This document shows positions 26,701 through 34,557 of a stretch of DNA of 64,000 nt, in pieces. The notes beneath the pieces were generated by a model. The model was not told the DNA's origin. It saw only the letters and a list, made by a program, of their open reading frames with translations, and did not search any database. Numbering within the stretch: position 1 is the first letter of the stretch; the number at the start of each line of letters is the position of its first letter. Position numbers and translations under genes: made by a program. The stretch spans positions 1-64,000 of the forward strand of contig JANRJH010000053.1 of NCBI GenBank assembly GCA_033764075.1. Reading direction: 5' to 3'. This stretch comes from M3007 sp033764075. Its GTDB lineage: Bacteria; Bacteroidota; Bacteroidia; Chitinophagales; Saprospiraceae.

Positions 26701-28403
26701 GTTTTGGGTATACCGACGGCCGCCTGGGCATCACGGTTGTGGGCGGAACGCCCACGTACAACTACCTGTGGAGCGACCCGAACAGCCAGAACAACCCGAC
26801 GTTGTTTGATGTGCCGGCCGGCGACTACGCCATCACGGTTACCGATTTGAACGGATGCACCCTGGTGGATACCTTCACCCTGCTTGACCCGCCGGCCATT
26901 CAGGCGACCTATGCGCAGGTGCCGGCCACCTGCGCCAGCAATTGCGACGGCCAGGCCATCCCTACGGTGAATTATTCGGACGGCGGAACGGGCGACTTCA
27001 ACTTCGTGTGGTGCGACGGCAGCTCCGACTCCACCCGGATTGACCTCTGCCCGGGCGTCTGCTACGTGACGATCATTGACGGCAATAACTGCTTCCTGGT
27101 GGACAGCGTGATTACCGACAGCCCCGACACGATTGGTGGCGTGCTGGCGGTAACGCCCGCCTCCTGCTTCGGCCTGTCCGACGGCACGGTCGGCGTCACC
27201 GCATCCGGTGGCAACGGCGGCCCGTACCAGTACCTTTGGAGCGTCAACAACGCCGTTACGCCCACCGTCACCGGTCTGCCTGCGGGCGATTACACCGTGA
27301 CCGTGACCGACGCCATCGGCTGTACCGGGGAGTTTACAGCGTTTGTGACCGAACCCGACGAACTGATCGTCTTGCAGGATATCCTCAATACGTCTTTACC
27401 CATTTGCTTCGGTGACGACAACGGGCAACTCGGCGTGAACGCCAGTGGCGGCAATCCCGGCCCGTATACTTTTGTGTGGGCCGACAGCTCGGGTACCTCC
27501 CTTGGCACCGACTCCATCCTGACGGACATTCCTTCGGGCGCCTACTTTGTAACCGTGACCGACACCCGGGGTTGCACCGGCACCTTGCAAAACCTGGTAC
27601 TCAACGATCCGCCGCCCATCGTTGGCAACTTCCTCCCCTGGATGGAACTGACCTGCTTCGGCGACGAGACCACCCTGTTCATCGACACGATTTTTGGTGG
27701 TTCGGGCGCGCCTTACCAGTACAGCCTCGATTTTGGCGTGCTGCTCGACCCCATGTTCCCCATCACCATGGACGGGGGGCAGCACTTCATCACCTACTAC
27801 GATCGCCTGAACTGCGAAATCACGGATACCATCTTTGTGTTTGAGCCCGATCCGCTGCTGGTGGTCTTTGACCCGGCTTCCATCGAGATCAAGCTGGGCG
27901 ATACCCTCACGACCCTGCAGCCGCAGATCACCGGTGCACTGGTGGATACCTTCTTCTGGGTTCCGGCGGAATTGTTGTCCGACCCCACCATCCTGAATCC
28001 GATGATTACTACGTTCCAGTCCACAACTTACACCCTGACGGTGTTCGATGAAAATGGCTGCTCCGGTACCGGATCCATCGAAGTGGAAGTCGATCCCGAC
28101 CGCAATATATACATTCCCAACGTTTTCCATCCCGGCAACACGTCTGGGTTGAACGACCGCTTCAACGTGTATGCCGGTTTGGGTGTCGAAATTGTCAACA
28201 TCTTCCAGATATACGACCGGTGGGGTGGCCTGATGTACGAAAATACCGACTTCTACCCCAGCAGCTTTGATTTCAGCGAAGGCTGGGACGGACGTTACAA
28301 CGGGGACTACGTGAATCCGGGCGTGTACGTGTACATTGCCGAGGTCAAGTTCCTCGACGGCCGGGTGCTGACGTACCGGGGGGATGTGACGGTGATCCGG
28401 TAG
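23760..28403 (+). CDS. Giant T9SS adhesin-like protein: cohesin-like domain, SprB repeats, type B sorting domain
   Basis: 1547 residues. The signal peptide is MKKLLIPFLFLGVTTALQAQ. After an N-terminal region with Cys pairs there is a cohesin-like domain (about 305-450, LCVPITVQNFNNLISATFNL … FEVCFNMIGM). Next come about ten SprB-like repeats (about 455-1360), each with 'P.CFG..DG.…V.GG..PY.Y.W' and '…AG.Y.VTVTD..GC' halves. An Ig-like unit (1365-1440) precedes the type B C-terminal domain (YIPNVFHPGN … FQIYDRWGGLMYEN … GDVTVIR). SprB-type repeats are known from the mobile gliding adhesin of Flavobacterium; gliding here is not shown. The 259-bp upstream gap has a TATTTTTG box (23598-23605) without a clear -33. 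Confidence 0.9.
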   Translation: MKKLLIPFLFLGVTTALQAQTPENIIVHSPLTPALNAQNRSALPCNAAGTFALGQFIGQSNDTDLDTIYLCFGDSLFIDHNGDSDLSNDPDPATPNGIAWAFYDCPPLIAGDNLQAILADPCLTVDPPPANGIWIARGDITGDIWLQNQSAAQNTFNAGLPVVLHFAPITLDNWALPGYDSLPGFPPGPCVNVNTAAQFAVAYLNPIQESNVTNTYAGDDCLGYFQVKGGLPELMNGTALYNIDVSLAANPEVKALIHLPPPNWFNSAAVPFSVSTPGVYTVTIEDGKSCGTQFQIDMSGCNAADNATIAPPDTVSPPGSTLCVPITVQNFNNLISATFNLGWDPAVIQYVSVQNPNPLLVDFDANSLNEILAANGQLGVNIFDLSGASFTIPDGESLFEVCFNMIGMLDECSQLFAPSSPAVTTIEIAPLGTPTALIFDTALICVRYLPLEVIVGLTDTICFGGTSSATLSITSKGGIPPYSLTWQQVPGGAVNSGFLLNDGDTFLSAPGAITNGTYIIRLTDENGLGETVIDTLVVDFPTLGASLDLTQTPTCFGSCDGEVSANVLVNGSVVPNPNPGAYLFTWSGPGVTQGVQMQDSLCAGNYFVTVTEASSGCSALASGTLSQPTRVRDDSIAVVQASCSGLNDGSIEYFVQGGTPFAGGNYDFNWTYSPDGVQGPFQDQAGISNPFLLNNKAEGIYYVTITDANGCTLEDSVVLTSLRTVDLTAVVTNTSCAGTTDGMIELTVTVTPSDPGDNFFFIVLPPGVGTQDCQTPLTCKLSDLPIGTYNVLAIDNIGCLDTANFVVESPAPLVMDTFAYQLPSCVLQNNGAITVITLGGTGSPMTYQYEWENGATGPSRSNLPVGMYAVTVTDLNGCQDSLSFDLQLPPAPTITGIDSVSVLCGADGCLTVNADSTAVVFTWLDLNGAAVGNTQQVCNLIGGTYIAIVSDDQGCESTDTVTLAGVEPLSISDTTFILPSCFGYTDGRLGITVVGGTPTYNYLWSDPNSQNNPTLFDVPAGDYAITVTDLNGCTLVDTFTLLDPPAIQATYAQVPATCASNCDGQAIPTVNYSDGGTGDFNFVWCDGSSDSTRIDLCPGVCYVTIIDGNNCFLVDSVITDSPDTIGGVLAVTPASCFGLSDGTVGVTASGGNGGPYQYLWSVNNAVTPTVTGLPAGDYTVTVTDAIGCTGEFTAFVTEPDELIVLQDILNTSLPICFGDDNGQLGVNASGGNPGPYTFVWADSSGTSLGTDSILTDIPSGAYFVTVTDTRGCTGTLQNLVLNDPPPIVGNFLPWMELTCFGDETTLFIDTIFGGSGAPYQYSLDFGVLLDPMFPITMDGGQHFITYYDRLNCEITDTIFVFEPDPLLVVFDPASIEIKLGDTLTTLQPQITGALVDTFFWVPAELLSDPTILNPMITTFQSTTYTLTVFDENGCSGTGSIEVEVDPDRNIYIPNVFHPGNTSGLNDRFNVYAGLGVEIVNIFQIYDRWGGLMYENTDFYPSSFDFSEGWDGRYNGDYVNPGVYVYIAEVKFLDGRVLTYRGDVTVIR

Positions 28404-28429
28404 TCGGGGCTTGCCGATTGCGCCTGATG

Positions 28430-28538
28430 GAACACGGATAAAACGGATCGCTTCGCGAACACGGATCAGACGGATTTTTTGTTTTTGAAAAATCAGTGAT
28501 CATCTGTGCTCGCGAAGCGATCCGTTTTATCCGTGTTC
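28430..28538. repeat. 29-bp perfect inverted repeat between convergent genes
   Basis: Arms 28430-28458 and 28510-28538 are exact reverse complements (starting GAACACGGATAAAACGG). The ~50-bp loop contains further partial copies (ACGGATCAGACGGAT) and a T-rich run. It fills the gap between the SprB-type gene and the next minus-strand gene; as RNA it would form a strong hairpin in both directions. Confidence 0.85.
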
Positions 28539-28554
28539 TATCATCCGGCCGAAG

Positions 28555-29472
28555 CTAGTTTTTCTTCTTCTTTTTTTCCCTGCCCAGGATGTCCCGATTC
28601 TTGTCGTCATCCAGCACAGGGAACGGTCGCGGGACCTCCTCCTGTGAATCGTTGAACACGTTATCGATGAAGTGCCAGCGTCCGTCTTTCAGTTCGAACC
28701 CCTGGTAGCTGCCGTCGGGCACCCGGGTCGGTGTGCCGTCGTATGGGTTGGTCATGGGTATGAGGTGGTCGAACAGGATGCGTTGGTACTGTTCATCCCA
28801 GTTCAGGCGGACCTTGGCCTCGGCGTAGTATTCCAGCATAAACCGAAGCCTGGCTTCGCCGTCCTCTCCCGGTACGCCCTCGAATACCGCGTCTCCCAAG
28901 CGAGGCTGTCTGGTGACGGGGTCAAACCAGAGCACATCAATGAGCTTTTGTCTTTCCGTGAGGCTGTAGCCCTTGTATCCAAAGAGCAAATAGCGGGTAC
29001 CTTCCGGCGCTTCAAAACGGAAAATGTTGTAGTACAAGGCGCCATACCAGCGGTCGGGGTCCAGTTGTTCGTGCCGGGGGCTTGCCGGGAGTTCGCTGCT
29101 CTGGTCGGTCAGGACGAACAGGGCCTCCACGGGTGCGCGCACCAGCAAAAAACCTTTGTATTGCCAGGTGCTGTCGTTGAGGCGCAGTTGCCAGGTCACC
29201 AGTCGAAGGGCACCGTCGGGGGCGGTGATGCGGGAGATGCTCTGGAGCGAGTCGAAGGGGTATTCGAAAGCGCCGGGCAGCGCCAGGGCTTGTCGAAGGC
29301 CGTGGAACAGGCTGTCGGAGGCTGTTTGCCGGTCGGCGGACAGGGAATCAACGAGTCTGTTGGACCAGGGTATGAGAGCGGCCTCCCACTCCGGAAGCCC
29401 GGACTGGGCGCTCAGGCGGGCAGAAACCCATAACGTGGCCATCAGGCCAAAAAAGAAACGGTAGAAGGGCAT
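28555..29472 (-). CDS. Secreted protein of unknown function
   Basis: 305 residues. The signal peptide is MPFYRFFFGLMATLWVSARLSAQ. The mature protein has a helical N-terminal part and a strand-rich core (RLVTWQLRLNDSTWQYKGFLL, RYLLFGYKGYSLTERQKLIDV), then an unusual Lys-rich end (REKKKKKN). I recall similar uncharacterised Bacteroidota proteins but no named family. It sits alone between the inverted repeat and the unknown gene at 29563. Confidence 0.6.
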   Translation of the reverse strand: MPFYRFFFGLMATLWVSARLSAQSGLPEWEAALIPWSNRLVDSLSADRQTASDSLFHGLRQALALPGAFEYPFDSLQSISRITAPDGALRLVTWQLRLNDSTWQYKGFLLVRAPVEALFVLTDQSSELPASPRHEQLDPDRWYGALYYNIFRFEAPEGTRYLLFGYKGYSLTERQKLIDVLWFDPVTRQPRLGDAVFEGVPGEDGEARLRFMLEYYAEAKVRLNWDEQYQRILFDHLIPMTNPYDGTPTRVPDGSYQGFELKDGRWHFIDNVFNDSQEEVPRPFPVLDDDKNRDILGREKKKKKN

Positions 29473-29562
29473 ATGGTGCGCAGATTGCGTTGGAAAACGC
29501 CGCGCAAAGCGAAAAAATTGCCTGATCAGCCGAAGGGCCGCCAGTGGATTGCGCTGTGCTGC

Positions 29563-31014
29563 TTATAACAGCTCGTCCGTTTTTTCCAGCAACCATTCGT
29601 GGTTCACGGTTTGGGCCCTGGATTCGTCGATTTCGCGCCGCAGTTTACGAACGGCTGCTTTGTCGCCGGGGGCCAGACGGATCAGTTTGCGCACGTACCG
29701 GATCAGGTTCAGGTAGCTTTGCCTGCGTTCTGTTGAAATATTTTTGTGGCGGTTCAGAAACACGCGGAAAGATTCGCTGAAAGAGTCCAGTGCATCGAAT
29801 TCATCCAATTCGTAATAGGTGATCAGCAACATAGCTTTACTAATGAGGTTGTAGCCGGTGTCGGCGTATTCCACGTTGCGCAGCAGCCCGAGCACCTTGT
29901 CGTATTTTTGCTGGTAGCGGTACACGCGTGCCAGGTTAAAGGTGTAGGCATTGTCGCGCGATTCGGCGGGGAGGTACGGCGTATACCGGTCGATAAAAGA
30001 CTCGGCCCATTCGAGCTTGCCCAGGCGGAGTGCTGCGCCGACAATGTTGTTGAAGCGCCAGGGTGCGAGTTCGCCTTTTTGCATGAACACTTCTTTCCGG
30101 ATGCCATCGTCGAACAAATCGAAATACTCCTGCAAAAAGGTGTTGTTGCCCTTGTTGATCCGCCCGGTGCAATAGTGCAGGGCGGCGTCGTACAATTCAA
30201 TGGCCTCTTCCCGGGGCATGAGGCCGCCGAACTGGTTGAGCATCCGCCTGAAATTGAAGTAATGGGCCGTGTCCTCCTCGTCGTTCAGCATCCGGTAAGA
30301 GTAGTAATAAACAGCGAGCTCGGGAATGGTTTCCACAGGATACCGGGCAAGGTAGTTCACCACCTCCTGCACAAAATCCAGCTCGTAGCGAAAGGTGCCC
30401 GTTCGCAGCTGGCTCAGCGCGGAGATGTGCACCTTGAGTTTTTCGATCCAGTAATATACGTCCAGATTGCGGGAAATGTCTTCCAGATTTGCCCGGGTAT
30501 CGAGTTTGACGTCGAATTCCATCATCTGATAATACTGGCGTTCGAGCCGGTGTCGCTGTTTGTAATGCTGCTGGGAGAAGTACACCTGCTGATCGAGGCT
30601 GTGTCTGGCTTGCCGGAGTACCGAATTGTACAGGGGTTCCATTTTTTTCCGAACGACGAAGGACATCAGATCCAGATGATGGTCAAGCGGATCAATCAGC
30701 CGGGCCTCCAGGGCCATGAAATGTTCCAGCAGTTTGAGCAGATCCGAACAGTGCTTGCGAAAGGTAACGTCGTCGTAAGGTTCGCCCGGAGCGAGTTTGT
30801 TCCATGCCTCCGATCGGTTAAAGTGGGCGGAGCTGTGCTGGAGCGCTTTGTGCAACTGATCGAACAACCGAATCATGATTTTGCTCTGGTTGTGATAAGG
30901 CGATTGCAGGAAGCGACTGAAGCGCTTGAGCTCTGCAGCGTCTAAAAAAGCGAGTGCCTGGTAAACTTTATTGGTGTGCGCTGTTGCCACAGAGCGAGCG
31001 GATGATCGGGCCAT
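29563..31014 (-). CDS. Unknown all-helical cytoplasmic protein
   Basis: 483 residues, no signal peptide or membrane segment. The sequence is rich in amphipathic helices with TPR-like spacing (LGKLEWAESFIDRYTPYLP, YTFNLARVYRYQQKYDKVLGLL), starts with LAFLDAAELKRFSRFLQSPYHNQS and ends in TVNHEWLLEKTDELL. I do not recognise a named family. A scaffold or protein-interaction role is a guess from the helical repeats. Confidence 0.6.
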   Translation of the reverse strand: MARSSARSVATAHTNKVYQALAFLDAAELKRFSRFLQSPYHNQSKIMIRLFDQLHKALQHSSAHFNRSEAWNKLAPGEPYDDVTFRKHCSDLLKLLEHFMALEARLIDPLDHHLDLMSFVVRKKMEPLYNSVLRQARHSLDQQVYFSQQHYKQRHRLERQYYQMMEFDVKLDTRANLEDISRNLDVYYWIEKLKVHISALSQLRTGTFRYELDFVQEVVNYLARYPVETIPELAVYYYSYRMLNDEEDTAHYFNFRRMLNQFGGLMPREEAIELYDAALHYCTGRINKGNNTFLQEYFDLFDDGIRKEVFMQKGELAPWRFNNIVGAALRLGKLEWAESFIDRYTPYLPAESRDNAYTFNLARVYRYQQKYDKVLGLLRNVEYADTGYNLISKAMLLITYYELDEFDALDSFSESFRVFLNRHKNISTERRQSYLNLIRYVRKLIRLAPGDKAAVRKLRREIDESRAQTVNHEWLLEKTDELL

Positions 31015-31072
31015 GTCGGGTGGTTGTTCGGTATGGGATGCCGGTTCAATGTGCCAAGTATATTAATGTTCA

Positions 31073-31080
31073 CAAATTTA
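31073..31080 (-). promoter_or_regulatory. Candidate -7 box for the gene ending at 29563
   Basis: Minus-strand TAAATTTG in an AT-rich 233-bp divergent region, 59 bp from the start codon. The best upstream TTG on that strand is only 14 bp away, so the pair is imperfect. Confidence 0.4.
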
Positions 31081-31194
31081 AGGTCTTTTTTTAACAATTT
31101 AGTTATAATTGCTTGTAAAATAGTATTTTTTTTGAAAAAAAATTTAATCAATAAAAAAGCAGGGTTCACAATTTAGTGCTTTTTTTTAGTTTTT

Positions 31195-31225
31195 TTTGTC
31201 GTTTCCACGGCGAATGCTAAATTTG
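31195..31225 (+). promoter_or_regulatory. Bacteroidota-type promoter for the 844-residue T9SS protein
   Basis: TTTG at 31195-31198, 19-bp spacer, TAAATTTG at 31218-31225: a full match to the Bacteroidota consensus. The start codon follows at 31248, giving a leader of roughly 15 nucleotides. Confidence 0.75.
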
Positions 31226-31247
31226 TCGGTCTTTTAATACGGTTGCC

Positions 31248-33782
31248 ATGAATATAATCTTTACATATCCGCAGTTCAACGTCCGAACAGCGGCCCTGAT
31301 TCTTTTGGGGTTGCTGGGCGGAGGTGTGCAGGCACAGAGCGGCGGGGGCTATGAAAAGTTGTTCACCGCTGCAGGTGTAGCCGTTTCAGATACGGTATCA
31401 GGAATCAATCTGGACGTGAACAAAATCAGTCCACTTGCCCAGCATGGCGATGTGGACTTGACGGTGCTTCAGTTTGGCGGTTCCGGTGATCCCTATGTTT
31501 ATGAGATAAAATACACGCCGGATGCCGGGTTCATCGGTGTGGACACGTTTACGCTGGAGTACATTTACCAGGGCGTTTATCCGTTTCTCGTGTACAGGGC
31601 ATTCGAGGTGCGTGTTTACCCGTCTATCGTTACGCCGGCGACCGATTTTGCCGTAACTGCCGGCGGAACGCCGATTACGCTGAATGTGCTGGACAACGAT
31701 TCGGGGGTCGGTCCGCTCAGCGTCGGGAGTGTGCCGATGAGCAACCACGGCACCGTTTCGTTGAATGGGAACGCCATCACGTTCACACCCGCGTCTGGCT
31801 ACACCGGCATTGCGCATGTGAACTACACCGTCTGCGACACCGTCGGCACCTGTAAAAATGCACAATGGGACATCGGTGTGCATGCGGCCGGCAGCGCACC
31901 ACAAAACGACACCCTGCGCCTGGCCACGACGCGCAATACCGGGGTGAGCATGCCGCTTCTGTACAACGGATATGCCCTTTTTCAGGCGCCGTCGAATGGA
32001 CAACTGACCCTGCACAGCGGTCATGCATTCACGTACACGCCCGGCAACGGCTACCACGGCGACGACCAGTTTGTGCTCTCCTACAACAACAACGGCACGA
32101 CCGTTTATAAAACCGTGTTGGTTCGGGTGCTCAATACCCCCGAACCCAATAAAATGGCGATCGATGACTACGGCTACACCCCCGTCAACCAACCGATCGC
32201 GATGAACGTACGCCAGAACGACATCGGCAACCTGCTGGTGAAAAGCTGGGTCATCCCGCCCAACCTCCCCGGCACCGTCACCGGAACCACTTCGGGCGGC
32301 AACTTCACCTTTACCCCCAACGCCGGCTTCACCGGGGTCGCCACTTTCTACTACCGCATCGGCAACAACAACGCACCGGACCTCGAAATGGCGGCCGTGC
32401 ACATCACCGTGGGCAACCTGGCCCCCGCCCAAACCACTTACGACCTGACCACGCCGGAGGGCACCCCGCTGATCGTCAACTACAAAATCCCGTTCACGGA
32501 CTTTGTGTTCGAAGTGACCGATGCACCGGATAACGGCACGCTCACCTTCCATCCAGGCTTTACCACACACACCTTCGGCGCCCAAACAATCTCGGGATAC
32601 AACCTGCTCATTTACGAACCCAACCCCGGATTTATCGGCGACGACCCCTTCGAGGTCAACTACTGCGTCACCGCAAACAACATCTGCCGGGATGTGAAGG
32701 TGACCGCCCATGTGTCCGACGTGCTCGCTACCGCGCCGCCGTACTGCCTGTCGGAATGCGTGTGGACGGGCGACCTGAACGGCGACGGCAAGGTGAACAA
32801 CAAGGATGTCCTTACCCTGGGCTACGCCATGGGCATGGAAGGGGAACTGCGCGACGATCCGGCGCTGGAATGGTACGGCCAGTTCGGCGACCCCTGGGCC
32901 AACCCTTTTATGGCCGATGTGCCCGACCTGAAATACATCGATTCCGACGGCAACGGCGCCATCGATCACGCCGATACCCTGGCCTTGGGCTTTTTTTACG
33001 GAAACACACACGCCATGCAGCCCTTTCTGCCCCCAACCAGCAAGGGTCTGCCGTTTGAACTGGACATCCTCACCCCCAATCCCGGCGTGGGCGATCTCGT
33101 GCAGATTGATGTATACCTCGGAGAAACAGACGACCCGGTGACCGATCTGTACGGGTTCACGTTCGATATGACCCTCAGCCCGGATATTGTGGACTCCGCC
33201 CTCCACATGACCTTTGCCGACAATGCCTGGACCAACCTCAATTCCCCGCACATGACTTTTCAGCGCCGGCCATCGACCGGCAGGCTGGAAACAGCCTTCA
33301 CCCGAACCGGCACCAGCCCTGTTTCGGGTCACGGATACATTGGCCGGGTGGAGTTCATCATCATAGACGTCATCGAAGGCGGAAGACCGAACAAGAAACC
33401 CGGCTTCGTTATATTTGTCGACGGACCCACCGCCCAATGGGGCGACGGCTCCGTTACCCAGAGCAGCAGCACCGCTTACCCGGTGTCGCTCAAAACCAAT
33501 AAAGTCAAAAAACGCGCCGAGGCAGAAACAACAACAGAAACCGACCTGTCGGTGTTCCCCAACCCGGCCCAAAGTATCCTGAATGTGCACCTGCACGGAA
33601 CAGAGACCATCCGCTCCCTGCAACTCATGAGCGCCGACGGCCGCCTGGTTTACCGCATGCCGGGCAACACCGCGCCGGATGCCGTACAAATACCGGTAGG
33701 ACAGTTGCCAAACGGATTGTACATCCTGCAGGTGCAGACTGAAAAAGGGGTTACTTCCCGGAAGGTGGAAATTGCCCGCTAG
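31248..33782 (+). CDS. T9SS type A surface protein with Ig-like and dockerin-like domains
   Basis: 844 residues. A signal peptide (to about residue 27, GGGVQAQ) precedes five Ig/cadherin-like tandem domains with the pattern 'NDxG…GTVS…FTPxxGYTGxxxxxYxV' (about 30-485). A dockerin type I-like pair of calcium loops follows (DLNGDGKVNNKDVLTLGYAM and DSDGNGAIDHADTLALGFFY, about 505-585), then a strand-rich domain (600-750). The C-terminal type A T9SS signal is VFPNPAQSILNVHL … GLYILQVQTEKGVTSRKVEIA. Predicted to be cell-surface attached; binding partner unknown. A good promoter lies just upstream and a hairpin terminator downstream. Confidence 0.88.
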   Translation: MNIIFTYPQFNVRTAALILLGLLGGGVQAQSGGGYEKLFTAAGVAVSDTVSGINLDVNKISPLAQHGDVDLTVLQFGGSGDPYVYEIKYTPDAGFIGVDTFTLEYIYQGVYPFLVYRAFEVRVYPSIVTPATDFAVTAGGTPITLNVLDNDSGVGPLSVGSVPMSNHGTVSLNGNAITFTPASGYTGIAHVNYTVCDTVGTCKNAQWDIGVHAAGSAPQNDTLRLATTRNTGVSMPLLYNGYALFQAPSNGQLTLHSGHAFTYTPGNGYHGDDQFVLSYNNNGTTVYKTVLVRVLNTPEPNKMAIDDYGYTPVNQPIAMNVRQNDIGNLLVKSWVIPPNLPGTVTGTTSGGNFTFTPNAGFTGVATFYYRIGNNNAPDLEMAAVHITVGNLAPAQTTYDLTTPEGTPLIVNYKIPFTDFVFEVTDAPDNGTLTFHPGFTTHTFGAQTISGYNLLIYEPNPGFIGDDPFEVNYCVTANNICRDVKVTAHVSDVLATAPPYCLSECVWTGDLNGDGKVNNKDVLTLGYAMGMEGELRDDPALEWYGQFGDPWANPFMADVPDLKYIDSDGNGAIDHADTLALGFFYGNTHAMQPFLPPTSKGLPFELDILTPNPGVGDLVQIDVYLGETDDPVTDLYGFTFDMTLSPDIVDSALHMTFADNAWTNLNSPHMTFQRRPSTGRLETAFTRTGTSPVSGHGYIGRVEFIIIDVIEGGRPNKKPGFVIFVDGPTAQWGDGSVTQSSSTAYPVSLKTNKVKKRAEAETTTETDLSVFPNPAQSILNVHLHGTETIRSLQLMSADGRLVYRMPGNTAPDAVQIPVGQLPNGLYILQVQTEKGVTSRKVEIAR

Positions 33783-33814
33783 GCTAAAAACACTTGAAAT
33801 TCTTCATGGCAAAT

Positions 33815-33849
33815 AAAACCCGTTTCCTGAAAGCAGGAACGGGTTTTTT
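33815..33849. terminator. Bidirectional intrinsic terminator
   Basis: A stem (AAAACCCGTTTCCTG / CAGGAACGGGTTTT, one bulged T) with an AAAG loop, flanked by A- and T-runs so that it works on both strands. It separates the T9SS gene from the convergent oxidase-subunit gene, whose stop codon overlaps the T-run. Confidence 0.85.
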
Positions 33850-34456
33850 ATATCCAGTAATTAACTCCTAGAAAAAGAACCAGATATACCCACAAAATAT
33901 CCAAAAAGTGCCAGTATATGGTCAGCAACCGCAACTTTAGGCGCTTTTCCGGGTCGGAGAAATAGACCAATACGGTTACCGGATCCACCATGCGCTTGCG
34001 CGCGGTGCGGTAAAACAGGATGAGGAAGGGAAGCCCGGCCACGACGTGCATCAGGTGCACAAAAGAAAGCAGGTAGAGGTAGGCGGCCGTGTTGGACGTG
34101 CGCAGGGCCACATTGTGCTGGAACAGCCACCACCAGGCCACGGCCTGCATGACCAAAAACAGGCACGATAGCCAGATGGTCGTCCGCAAAAAACGCTGGT
34201 AGCCGGCGGTATCGTCGTTCAAATAAGCCTTTTTGGCCAGGATCATGGTGTAACTGCTGCCCAGCAAAACCAGGGTGTTCAACCAGAACAAGGCAGGAAT
34301 CTGGACCGCAGGCACGTGCATGGCCACCCGGGTGTACACGTACGACAAGGTGAGGGAAAGAAACAGGGCGGTGACGCCGAAAAGGGAGAGGAACAACATC
34401 ACGTTGTACGGATGGAACAGGAATTCGTCCTCTCGGGGAGAGTTGGCTTTGGACAT
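33848..34456 (-). CDS. Heme-copper oxidase subunit III (cytochrome c / quinol oxidase)
   Basis: 202 residues with five hydrophobic helices, the small COX3 form. Helix 1 (YNVMLFLSLFGVTALFLSLTLSYVY), FWLNTLVLLGSSYTMILAKKA, the LLSFVHLMHVVAGLPFLILF segment with its conserved His residues, and the terminal LTIYWHFLDILWVYLVLFL are the family's hallmarks. It would be part of a terminal oxidase, but no subunit I, II or heme-synthesis gene is adjacent. It may therefore be the detached or additional copy often seen in Bacteroidota. Confidence 0.9.
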   Translation of the reverse strand: MSKANSPREDEFLFHPYNVMLFLSLFGVTALFLSLTLSYVYTRVAMHVPAVQIPALFWLNTLVLLGSSYTMILAKKAYLNDDTAGYQRFLRTTIWLSCLFLVMQAVAWWWLFQHNVALRTSNTAAYLYLLSFVHLMHVVAGLPFLILFYRTARKRMVDPVTVLVYFSDPEKRLKLRLLTIYWHFLDILWVYLVLFLGVNYWI

Positions 34457-34557
34457 GGAGATAAGTCCGTTTTGGGCTTTTTAACACAATTTCGTCCACA
34501 AAGGTTGTCGCACTTCCCGTTTTGTGCCTTATTTTGCATGAGCAAACCCAACCGCTT

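Noticed and set aside
31398..33689. Open frame of 763 codons antisense to the 844-residue T9SS protein
   Set aside because: The sense frame has a signal peptide, dockerin loops and a sorting tail; the antisense frame has no recognisable domain.
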